The notes: generated from the letters alone by a model not told the origin. Positions 1-7,034 are shown, numbered from the stretch's first letter. The stretch: 11,568 bases of DNA from JAVWHP01 sp036639955 (GCA_036639955.1 JAVWHP010000022.1:1-11568), one strand, 5' to 3'. Made by a program: numbers and translations.

Positions 1-80
1 TATCTATGGATTTTTTTCATCTTTCTTAATTCCACTTTCATTTTACAATTGAAAGCCCATTCCTTCTCCCTAAATAATTA

Positions 81-109
81 TGGATAAAGTACGTATTCTA
101 TGGTAAAAT
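81..109 (+). promoter_or_regulatory. Candidate promoter of the S41 peptidase-uvrB-permease operon
   Basis: A TGGATA -35-like box (81-86) lies 17 bp before a TAAAAT -10 box (104-109). The -10 box is preceded by TGG, giving an extended -10 (TGn). Transcription would start near 116, leaving a leader of about 25 nt with a GAGGTG ribosome site at 131-136. The -35 matches consensus at 4 of 6 positions, so the call rests mainly on the spacing and the extended -10. Confidence 0.5.
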
Positions 110-141
110 ACTAAGTAAGCGTAAGTAAATGAGGTGTAACC

Positions 142-1614
142 ATGGACGATAATAAAATAAGAATTAAACTAGAAAGACACAAGTGGCCAGACGAAATAGC
201 AGCAGAAAAAGCAATCATAAGAAGAAGAATATTTTATGTAGCAAGTTGTATAATATGCCTAATAGTAGGAGTACTATTAGCAAGAATGCCAGAAAAGATT
301 ACAGCCTCAAGCAATGATAATAAAAAAATAGAACAAATAACAAAAATAATGAATGAACAATGGTACTTCGGAAAAGACAAAGAAGACATAAATAAATATC
401 TAGAAGAACTAGAAATCAATGGAATGATAAACATTAAAGAAGATCCACACACACAATACATAAACCAAAAAAACAGTACAGAATTCAAACAAACACTAGC
501 CGGAACAATAAGCGGAATAGGAGTACAAGTAACAACAATAGAAGACGAATTCTATGTAGAAAAATGCTATATAGGAGGAGGAGCATATACAGCAGGAATC
601 CTACCGGGAGATCAAATTTTAAGTGTAAATGACATTAAAGTAAAAGGAATGAAAGTAGAAGAAATAACAAAAATAATACAAGGAGATGCAGGAAGCAACG
701 TTAACATTAAAGTACTAAGAAAAGATAAAGAAATAAACTTTGAAGTAAAAAGATCACTATTTGATTATACAGCTTATGGTTATGTTGAAGGTGGAATTGG
801 AATACTAGAAATAAATAGTTTTTCTGTAGAAACTAATAAAGAAGTACAATCATATTTAGAAGAATTTGAAAAAAGCAATGTAAAAAGAATAATTATAGAT
901 ATAAGAGCAAATGGTGGAGGATACATGAATACTACTTTAGAAATATGTTCATATTTCATGGGTGGTAATAAAGTAGTACTGAAACAAGAAACTAAAGATG
1001 GGAAAATAACAGAGTATAAAACTCCATCAACTAATAAGAAATATGACTATGATAAGATAGTTATATTGATGGATCAAAATTCTGCTAGTGCAAGTGAAGT
1101 ATTTGCAGCAGCTATGAAACAACAAATAGGAAGTACATTAGTAGGACTAAATACTTATGGAAAAGGAACTGTACAACAAACAGTAGAGTTTGATGATGGA
1201 AGTATATTTAAATATACGATAGCAGAGTGGTTAACACCTAATAATGAAAAGATAAATAATAAGGGGATTAAACCAGATGTAGAAGTTAAGCTAGATCCAA
1301 CATTCTATATAAAACAAAGTAAGTTTACAGAAAGCTATAAAGTAGATAGTGTTGGAACACCAGTAGCTAATGTACAAACAATGATAAAGTTCTTAGGATA
1401 TGATATTGATAGAACTGATGGATACTACTCAAATAAGAGTGAAGAAGCAGTAAAGAAATACCAAACAGATAATAATTTAACAGCTAATGGAGTAATAGAT
1501 GAAAAGCTATTTGTAAATTTATCTAAGGATACACAGATATATTTAAATAATAATAAGACTAGTGCTGATGCACAATTAGTTAAAGCTTTAGAGGTAGTTA
1601 AAGATGGAAAATAA
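142..1614 (+). CDS. S41 family C-terminal processing peptidase (CtpA/CtpB-like), membrane-anchored
   Basis: This is a serine protease of the tail-specific (CtpB/Prc) family, which cleaves substrates near their C-termini outside the membrane. The 490-aa protein has a short basic cytoplasmic N-terminus, one membrane anchor (about residues 30-48), a PDZ domain (about 115-200, with the GILPGDQIL stretch) and the S41 core. The motif NSASASE places the nucleophile at Ser316. Lys341 in YGKGTVQQ lies 25 residues later and Gln345 four residues after that, the spacing of the CtpB Ser-Lys-Gln triad. The C-terminus (about 405-462, ending in a KYQTDNNL..GVID pattern) looks like a peptidoglycan-binding type 1 domain, so action at the cell wall is inferred. 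The ATG at 142 follows GAGGTG by 5 nt. The gene overlaps uvrB by 11 bp. The first 200 codons strongly prefer A-ending codons, unlike the rest. The substrate is unknown. Confidence 0.93.
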   Translation: MDDNKIRIKLERHKWPDEIAAEKAIIRRRIFYVASCIICLIVGVLLARMPEKITASSNDNKKIEQITKIMNEQWYFGKDKEDINKYLEELEINGMINIKEDPHTQYINQKNSTEFKQTLAGTISGIGVQVTTIEDEFYVEKCYIGGGAYTAGILPGDQILSVNDIKVKGMKVEEITKIIQGDAGSNVNIKVLRKDKEINFEVKRSLFDYTAYGYVEGGIGILEINSFSVETNKEVQSYLEEFEKSNVKRIIIDIRANGGGYMNTTLEICSYFMGGNKVVLKQETKDGKITEYKTPSTNKKYDYDKIVILMDQNSASASEVFAAAMKQQIGSTLVGLNTYGKGTVQQTVEFDDGSIFKYTIAEWLTPNNEKINNKGIKPDVEVKLDPTFYIKQSKFTESYKVDSVGTPVANVQTMIKFLGYDIDRTDGYYSNKSEEAVKKYQTDNNLTANGVIDEKLFVNLSKDTQIYLNNNKTSADAQLVKALEVVKDGK

Positions 1615-3577
1615 GAACTTTGAGTTAGTATCAGAATATCAACCTAAAGGAGATCAAATAGAAGCCATTAAACAACTAATAGAAGGAATTAATAATGGAA
1701 CTAAGGAACAAGTACTTTTAGGTGCAACAGGAACAGGAAAGACCTTTAGTGTAAGTAATGTTATAGCTAGTGTTAATAAACCAACACTAGTTTTTGTACA
1801 TAATAAAACACTAGCTGGACAGCTATATTCTGAATTTAAAGAATTCTTTCCTAATAATAGAGTAGAATACTTTGTATCTAACTTTGATTTCTATAAACCA
1901 GAAGCATATTTACCTACTTCAGATACTTATATAGATAAGAGTGCTACTACTAATATGGAACTAGATATGTTAAGAATGGCAGCAGTAAACTCTATATTAG
2001 AAAGAAGAGATACTATTATAGTAGCCAGTGTAGCTTGTATTTATGGAGCTAGTAATCCAGAACAATATAGAGAAATGTTCTTTACACTTAGAACTAATGA
2101 AAAGATAGATAGAAAAGAACTATTAGGTAATCTAGTAGCTAGACAATATACTCGTAATGATATGGACTTACTTAGAGGTACTTTTAGAGTAAGAGGAGAT
2201 ACAATAGATGTAGGTTTAGGACATACTGATTCTTATATCCTAAGAATTGAATTATATGATGATGAAATAGAAAGAATAGCTGAAGTAGAACCTCTTACTG
2301 GTAAAGTATTAAATTGTTATAATACTTATGTAGTTTATCCTGCTAGTGGTTATGCTACTAGTCATGATAAAATATTAAAAGCTTGTGATACTATTCAAGA
2401 AGAATTAACTCATCGTTTATCAGAATTAGAACAACAAAATAAACTAGTAGAGAAACAAAGATTAGAACAACGTGCTTGTTATGATATTGAAGCTTTAAGA
2501 GAATTTGGTGTTTGTCCTGGTATTGAGAACTATTCTAGACATATAGATGGTAGAGCTCCTGGTGTTCGTCCTTATACATTATTTGATTATTTTCCTAAAG
2601 ATTTTCTTTTAATAGTAGATGAATCTCATGTATCTTTACCTCAAGTAAGAGGTATGTATAATGGAGATCGTGCTCGTAAAGAAGTATTAGTTAATTATGG
2701 TTTTAGATTACCTAGTGCTTTAGATAATCGTCCTTTAAGATTTGAAGAATTCCAAGATATGATTAACCAAGTAATTTATGTTTCTGCTACTCCTGGTGAT
2801 TATGAATTAGATAAAACTAATGGTAAATATATTGAACAGATTATAAGACCTACTGGTTTATTAGATCCTATTATTGAGGTTAAACCTAGTATTAATCAAG
2901 TAGATGATATAATAGAACAGATTACTAAACAGATAGCTAAGAATGAACGTACTTTAATTACTACTTTAACTGTTAGAATGGCTGAGGAACTTACTAGTTA
3001 TTTAAAGAGTTTAGATATTAAAGTAGCTTGGGTTCATCATGAGACTAAGACGATTGAAAGAACTCAGATTATTCATGATTTAAGAACTGGTAAGTATGAT
3101 GTTCTTATTGGTATTAATCTATTACGTGAAGGTCTTGATATACCTGAGGTTTCCCTTATCTGCATATTAGATGCAGATAAGGAAGGTTTCTTAAGATCAT
3201 CACGTTCATTAATTCAGATAGTAGGAAGAGCTGCTAGAAATAGTAATGGACGTGTTATAATGTATGCAGATAAGATAACAGATTCTATGAAGTTTGCTAT
3301 AGATGAAACACAAAGAAGAAGAAATATCCAAATAGAATATAATACTAAAAATAATATTATACCAACTACTATAGTTAAAGATATTAGAGAAGTAATACAT
3401 TCTAAAGAAAGTAATATGTTAGGAGCTAAATATAGTAAAAAACATAAACTAAGTAAGAAAGAGAATGAAGAATTAATTAAAGAATTAGAAAAGGAAATGA
3501 AGGAAGCAGCAAAAGATCTAGATTTTGAAAGAGCTACTCAATTAAGAGATATGCTAATAGAAATGAAGTCTGAATAG
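1604..3577 (+). CDS. uvrB: UvrABC excinuclease subunit B
   Basis: UvrB is the helicase-like damage-verifying subunit of nucleotide excision repair. UvrA loads it on DNA and it then recruits UvrC. The 657-aa length is normal for the family. Visible parts are Walker A GATGTGKT (40-47), the beta-hairpin region (about 89-104), the DESH box (339-342), SATPG (394-398), the INLLREGLDIPEVSL motif (504-518), LDADKEGF (522-529), the arginine-finger motif GRAARN (541-546) and a C-terminal UVR domain (about 621-656) for UvrC contact. The start lies inside the S41 gene, with GAGGTAG at 1591-1597 as ribosome site, so translational coupling is likely. Oddities: the hairpin reads N93-F94-D-F96-Y97 where most UvrBs have YYDYY; RSSRS replaces the usual RSERS; and a 12-bp perfect inverted repeat sits in the coding sequence. 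uvrA, a common neighbour, is not next to it here. Confidence 0.97.
   Translation: MENKNFELVSEYQPKGDQIEAIKQLIEGINNGTKEQVLLGATGTGKTFSVSNVIASVNKPTLVFVHNKTLAGQLYSEFKEFFPNNRVEYFVSNFDFYKPEAYLPTSDTYIDKSATTNMELDMLRMAAVNSILERRDTIIVASVACIYGASNPEQYREMFFTLRTNEKIDRKELLGNLVARQYTRNDMDLLRGTFRVRGDTIDVGLGHTDSYILRIELYDDEIERIAEVEPLTGKVLNCYNTYVVYPASGYATSHDKILKACDTIQEELTHRLSELEQQNKLVEKQRLEQRACYDIEALREFGVCPGIENYSRHIDGRAPGVRPYTLFDYFPKDFLLIVDESHVSLPQVRGMYNGDRARKEVLVNYGFRLPSALDNRPLRFEEFQDMINQVIYVSATPGDYELDKTNGKYIEQIIRPTGLLDPIIEVKPSINQVDDIIEQITKQIAKNERTLITTLTVRMAEELTSYLKSLDIKVAWVHHETKTIERTQIIHDLRTGKYDVLIGINLLREGLDIPEVSLICILDADKEGFLRSSRSLIQIVGRAARNSNGRVIMYADKITDSMKFAIDETQRRRNIQIEYNTKNNIIPTTIVKDIREVIHSKESNMLGAKYSKKHKLSKKENEELIKELEKEMKEAAKDLDFERATQLRDMLIEMKSE
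3154..3182 (+). repeat. 12-bp perfect inverted repeat (potential hairpin) inside uvrB
   Basis: The arms CCTTATCTGCAT (3154-3165) and ATGCAGATAAGG (3171-3182) are perfect complements around a 5-nt loop (ATTAG). With one bulged base (C3153) the stem could gain two more A-T pairs. It covers codons 517-526, the conserved SLICILDADK stretch. The left arm uses TCC, ATC and TGC, which are uncommon in this gene: the other five Cys codons in uvrB are TGT. The arms are certain; any function is not. Confidence 0.85.
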
Positions 3578-3590
3578 AGGAGGGTTTTAT

Positions 3591-4763
3591 ATGTTTTCAA
3601 ATCAAAAGATTAACCGTATTACAATTAAGAACACATTAATTATTATTACTTATACAATATTTTTAGTTATATGTGCAATACATTTTCAAGATATATTAGC
3701 ATTTATAAAATCTTTTTATAACTTATGTACACCATTTATTTGGGCTTTAGGTATTGCTTTTGTATTTAATATACCTTTAAAATATTTATTAAGTAAGTTA
3801 CCTGAAAAGATTAAGGGACGTAAAGTTATAGCTACTATAGGAGCATTCATTATGTTCTTAGTAGTATTTATATTTATATTTAGAATAGTAGGTCCTCAGG
3901 TTATTGATAGTATAGTAGCTTTAATTAATAATTTACCTGCTTATATAGAGGATACACAGGCTACTGTTGTTAAATTCTTATCTGATTTAAATTTAGATGA
4001 TGCTGCTTTAGCTCAAGTTGATATATATACTAAACAGTTTAGTGAAACTGCTTTAAACTTCTTATCTGGTATGTTACCTAGACTTATAGATTTAACTAAG
4101 AGTGTTACTGAAAGTATTACTAACTTATTTTTAGCTATAGTAATAGCAGTATACTTAAGTGTTTCTAAAGATAAGTTATTAAGACAGTTACGTAAAGTTA
4201 GTTATGCTTTCTTACCTGAAAATATAGATGGTTATATAACTCATGTTGGTAAGTTAGCTAATAAAACTTTTGCTGGATTTATTAGTGGTCAAATGGTAGA
4301 GGCTATTATTATTGGTTTATTATGTTATATTGGTTGTACTATATTAAGAACTCCATATGCTCCTATTGTTGCTGTAGTAATTGGTTGTACTAATGTAATA
4401 CCTATATTTGGTCCTATTATTGGTACTGGTATTTGTGGAACTTTAATATTATTTGTATCTCCTATTCAAGCTTTAATATTTGTTATATTTGGAATATGTC
4501 TACAACAGTTTGAATCTAATTTAATCTATCCTAGAGTAGTAGGTAGTAGTGTAGGTTTATCTGGTTTATGGGTATTATTTGCTATTACTATTGGTGGTGG
4601 TTTATTTGGTATTATGGGTATGGTATTAGGTTTACCTACATTTGCTGTAGTATATACTTTATTATCAGAAGAAGTTAATAGAAGAATAGAAAAGAAAAGA
4701 TTAATAATGATTAAAGAAGAAAGTGATTTAGAAATAGAACAAAGTTTAGAAGAAGTAATATAA
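3591..4763 (+). CDS. AI-2E family transporter (UPF0118/PerM-like permease)
   Basis: This is a multi-pass membrane protein of the AI-2E transporter family. Members include TqsA (autoinducer-2 export) and Na+/H+ antiporters, but most have no proven substrate, so none is assigned here. The 390-aa length is typical. Membrane segments are visible near 15-35, 45-62, 78-100, 172-190, 228-252, 256-290, 293-305 and 318-357. Family motifs are SGQMVEA (232-238), NVIPIFGPIIG (268-278), QQFESNLIYPRVVG (305-318) and the glycine-rich GGGLFGIMGMVLGLP (335-349). The acidic C-terminal tail is cytoplasmic. The start is set by a strong AGGAGGG site at 3578-3584, 6 nt before the ATG, and the gene begins only 13 bp after uvrB. 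It is the last gene of the operon, just before a terminator. Confidence 0.92.
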   Translation: MFSNQKINRITIKNTLIIITYTIFLVICAIHFQDILAFIKSFYNLCTPFIWALGIAFVFNIPLKYLLSKLPEKIKGRKVIATIGAFIMFLVVFIFIFRIVGPQVIDSIVALINNLPAYIEDTQATVVKFLSDLNLDDAALAQVDIYTKQFSETALNFLSGMLPRLIDLTKSVTESITNLFLAIVIAVYLSVSKDKLLRQLRKVSYAFLPENIDGYITHVGKLANKTFAGFISGQMVEAIIIGLLCYIGCTILRTPYAPIVAVVIGCTNVIPIFGPIIGTGICGTLILFVSPIQALIFVIFGICLQQFESNLIYPRVVGSSVGLSGLWVLFAITIGGGLFGIMGMVLGLPTFAVVYTLLSEEVNRRIEKKRLIMIKEESDLEIEQSLEEVI

Positions 4764-4774
4764 TTAAACTATAT

Positions 4775-4802
4775 AGAATGCTAAATCTAGCATTCTTTTT
4801 TT
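4775..4802 (+). terminator. Rho-independent terminator after the permease gene
   Basis: A 9-bp perfect stem, AGAATGCTA (4775-4783) with TAGCATTCT (4788-4796), has a 4-nt loop AATC and runs into a T tract (4796-4802). It starts 11 bp after the permease stop codon and should end the S41 peptidase-uvrB-permease transcript. Confidence 0.9.
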
Positions 4803-4843
4803 ATAATTTAGTAAGGTTTATAAATTGTTAAGAATGCTAGATT
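4784..4843. repeat. 13-nt inverted repeat shared by the terminator and the next promoter
   Basis: AATCTAGCATTCT (4784-4796, loop plus right arm of the terminator) is the exact reverse complement of AGAATGCTAGATT (4831-4843). The second copy fills most of the -35/-10 spacer of the following promoter. In a read-through RNA the two could pair over a 34-nt loop and compete with the 9-bp terminator stem. In DNA, the repeated AGAATGCTA half could equally be a binding site for a dimeric regulator. The repeat is seen directly; both roles are inference. Confidence 0.7.
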
Positions 4844-4853
4844 GTGCTATACT
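4825..4853 (+). promoter_or_regulatory. Promoter of the two-gene COG0523 operon
   Basis: TTGTTA (4825-4830) and TATACT (4848-4853) are separated by exactly 17 bp, and TGC directly before the -10 box makes it an extended -10. Transcription would start near 4860, about 19 nt before the ATG at 4879. Because this promoter begins at 4825, an upstream in-frame TTG at that position cannot be the start of translation. I see no convincing Zur or Fur palindrome, only the AGAATGCTA repeat in the spacer. Confidence 0.75.
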
Positions 4854-4878
4854 AACCTATATTGAAAGAAGGTATATT

Positions 4879-5979
4879 ATGAGTAAAATTGATATTATTT
4901 CAGGTTTTTTAGGTGCTGGTAAAACTACACTTATTAAAAAATTATTAAAGGATGGTTATAAGAATGAAAAGATTGTTTTAATAGAAAATGAGTTTGGTGA
5001 GATAGGTATTGATGGTGGGTTTTTAGAGGATGCTGGTATCCAAATTACTGAAATGAATAGTGGTTGTATATGTTGTTCATTAGTTGGGGATTTCTCTTCT
5101 GCTTTAATTAAAGTTATAGATGAGTATAATCCTGATCGTATAATTATTGAACCTTCAGGTGTTGGTAAACTTTCAGATGTTATTAAAGCAGTAAAGAATA
5201 TAGACAATAGTAATATTCATTTAAATAGTTTTTCTTGTGTAGTAGATATCTTAAAAGTAGATATGTATATGAAGAACTTTAAAGAGTTTTATAATAATCA
5301 AATAGAGTATGCTAATACTATTATATTGAGTAGAACTAATAATATAGATCATAATTTATTAGATAAGAAACTTAAACTTATAAAGGAGAAGAATCCTCAT
5401 GCTAGTATTATTACTACTCCTTGGGATAAACTAAGTTCTAGTAGTATTGTAGAGGTAATGGAGAAGGGTAATACTTTAGCTGATGAATTATATAGTGAAG
5501 AAGTATGTGAGAAGTGTGGTCATGTTCATCATCATGATGATAATTGTTGTGGAGAACATCATGAACATGATCATGAACATGTTGAACATGATGGTGGTCA
5601 TAGTCATGCTCATGAACATAGTCACAGTCATGAACATGGAGAACACTGTAGCTGTGGATGTGATGGACACCATGATCATGACCACCATGAACACCATCAT
5701 GCAGATGAAATCTTTACAAGCTATGGAAAAGAAACAGCTAATATATATACATATGAACAATTAGAAAAAATACTAGAAGAACTTAAAAATGAAGAAAAAT
5801 ATGGAACAATACTAAGAGCTAAAGGAATAGTAGAAGGAAATACAGGAGAATGGTACTACTTTGATTTAGTACCAAATGAAAGTGAAATAAGAATAGGAAA
5901 ACCCCAATATACAGGAAGAATATGCATAATAGGAAGTAATATAAAAGAAGAACTATTACAAACACTATTCTCACTATAA
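4879..5979 (+). CDS. COG0523/CobW family G3E GTPase with His/Cys-rich metal-binding arm
   Basis: This is a P-loop GTPase of the COG0523 (CobW/YjiA/ZNG1) family, which delivers or handles metals, often zinc. The 366-aa protein has Walker A GFLGAGKTT (9-17), the switch-like ENEFGEIGID (36-45), the metal site GCICC (62-66, Cys63/65/66), the EPSG motif (91-94), a His/Cys-rich arm (about 210-274, with 26 His and 7 Cys) and a CobW C-terminal domain (about 277-364) ending in the family-typical GRICIIG. The usual NKxD guanine-specificity motif is replaced by SRTN (151-154). The ATG at 4879 is chosen because AAGAAGG (4866-4872) sits 6 nt upstream and the promoter overlaps any earlier start. It is followed after 12 bp by a second G3E gene. 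Glycine codons change abruptly from mostly GGT to only GGA within the His-rich arm. The family is certain; zinc as the metal is inferred from the ligands. Confidence 0.93.
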   Translation: MSKIDIISGFLGAGKTTLIKKLLKDGYKNEKIVLIENEFGEIGIDGGFLEDAGIQITEMNSGCICCSLVGDFSSALIKVIDEYNPDRIIIEPSGVGKLSDVIKAVKNIDNSNIHLNSFSCVVDILKVDMYMKNFKEFYNNQIEYANTIILSRTNNIDHNLLDKKLKLIKEKNPHASIITTPWDKLSSSSIVEVMEKGNTLADELYSEEVCEKCGHVHHHDDNCCGEHHEHDHEHVEHDGGHSHAHEHSHSHEHGEHCSCGCDGHHDHDHHEHHHADEIFTSYGKETANIYTYEQLEKILEELKNEEKYGTILRAKGIVEGNTGEWYYFDLVPNESEIRIGKPQYTGRICIIGSNIKEELLQTLFSL

Positions 5980-5991
5980 GGAAGTGAAATT

Positions 5992-6918
5992 ATGATAAAA
6001 CCAGTATATATATTTACAGGATTTATAGAAAGTGGAAAAACAACATTAATAAACGAAACACTAAAAGATCCAGGATTCACTAATCAAGAAAAAACATTAG
6101 TACTACTATGTGAAGAAGGAGAAATACCACTAATCAAACAAGACAATCTATATTATCAAACAATAGAAAACCAAGAAGACATAACTAATGAATACCTACA
6201 ATCATTAGAAAAGAAATATAATATAGATCGAATAATGATAGAATACAATGGAACATGGTCATTAAAACAATTACTAGAAACAGAACTACCATTAAACTGG
6301 AAAATAGTCCAAATACTTACTACTATAAATGCTAATACATTTAAACTATATATAAATAATATGAGAACATTTCTATATGAACAAATATACTATTCAGAAG
6401 CAGTAATATTTAATAGATGTAAACAAGATATAAAAAAGAATTACTTAAGAACTAATATACTAAGTATAAATAGAAGTACACAAATAATATATGAAAATGA
6501 AGATGGTACATTAAACAATCAACAAGATGAAGAACTACCATATGATATAACACAAGATACTATAATTATAACAATAGAAAACTATGGACTATTCTATATG
6601 GATATGTTAGATAAACCAAAGAAATACGAAGGAAAAACAGTACAATTAACAGCTAAAGTAATAAGACTAATACCAGAAATAAAAAATAGCTTTGCATTAG
6701 GAAGAAGTGCTATGGTATGCTGTGGAGATGATATACAAGAAATAGGATTTGTATGTATAAGTAAAGATATTAATAATATAAAGATAAATAGTTATATAGA
6801 AGTAGAAGCACAAATAGAATATGAATATGATCAAGAACAAGAGGCATTACCACTATTATATATAAAGAAATATAAAGAAGTAAAAGCAATAGAAAATGAT
6901 ATGGTATACTTCAATTAG
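5992..6918 (+). CDS. CobW-like GTPase fused to a TIGR03943/DUF1980-like CC domain
   Basis: The 308-aa protein has two parts. The N-terminal part (about 1-170) is a diverged G3E P-loop domain with Walker A GFIESGKTT (10-18), CEEGE (40-44) at the place of the ENEFGE switch, and IEYNG (83-87) in place of EPSG. The CxCC metal site of its neighbour is missing, and FNRC (140-143) stands where NKxD would be. The C-terminal part (about 196-308) carries YEGKTVQLTAKV and GRSAMVCCGDD (Cys243-Cys244), the pattern I know from the YcgQ/TIGR03943 soluble domain that often accompanies metal-linked permeases. There is no signal peptide or membrane segment, so it should be cytosolic. The ribosome site AAGGAAGTG lies just before the ATG, 12 bp after the upstream GTPase, so the two are co-transcribed and probably act together in metal homeostasis (inference). 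Similar two-part proteins occur in other Firmicutes. Codons are almost all A-ending. Confidence 0.82.
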   Translation: MIKPVYIFTGFIESGKTTLINETLKDPGFTNQEKTLVLLCEEGEIPLIKQDNLYYQTIENQEDITNEYLQSLEKKYNIDRIMIEYNGTWSLKQLLETELPLNWKIVQILTTINANTFKLYINNMRTFLYEQIYYSEAVIFNRCKQDIKKNYLRTNILSINRSTQIIYENEDGTLNNQQDEELPYDITQDTIIITIENYGLFYMDMLDKPKKYEGKTVQLTAKVIRLIPEIKNSFALGRSAMVCCGDDIQEIGFVCISKDINNIKINSYIEVEAQIEYEYDQEQEALPLLYIKKYKEVKAIENDMVYFN

Positions 6919-6980
6919 TTAGATAAATTAATATACAAACGGTTTCATTAATTTAAATTATAATAATATAAATATTTAGT

Positions 6981-7009
6981 TTTACACTAAGATAAAATTA
7001 AACTATAAT
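6981..7009 (+). promoter_or_regulatory. guaA promoter
   Basis: TTTACA (6981-6986) and TATAAT (7004-7009) have a 17-bp spacer, close to the consensus. The start point would fall near 7016, so the leader is only about 19 nt and holds just the AAGGAGGA ribosome site (7021-7028). That leaves no room for a purine riboswitch, so any control of guaA would have to act elsewhere. No clear terminator for the upstream GTPase pair is seen between 6919 and 6980, only an A/T-only inverted repeat (TAAATTAAT 6924-6932 with ATTAATTTA 6947-6955). Confidence 0.8.
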
Positions 7010-7034
7010 ACTAATAGTTAAAGGAGGATATGTA

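Noticed and set aside
1..87. Open frame on the + strand from the left edge to TAA 85-87, possibly the tail of an upstream gene; also a short minus-strand frame starting near 42 and leaving the window.
   Set aside because: Both are under 30 codons, neither shows a recognisable motif, and the minus-strand start has no well-placed ribosome site.
4764..4878. Zur or Fur box controlling the GTPase pair.
   Set aside because: No match to the known palindromes was found; only the AGAATGCTA repeat is present.
5520..5705. Repetitive CATGAACATGATCATG-like DNA that could suggest a CRISPR or tandem repeat array.
   Set aside because: The units are irregular, have no spacers, and stay in frame as a His-rich protein segment.
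5483..5764. Long open frames on both strands across the His-rich arm, giving Met/Val/Ile-rich peptides.
   Set aside because: They are by-products of CAT/GAA-type repetitive codons in the true gene frame; the peptides are low-complexity and lack good starts.
6919..7034. Purine riboswitch upstream of guaA.
   Set aside because: The promoter leaves a leader of only about 19 nt and no aptamer-like pairing is seen.
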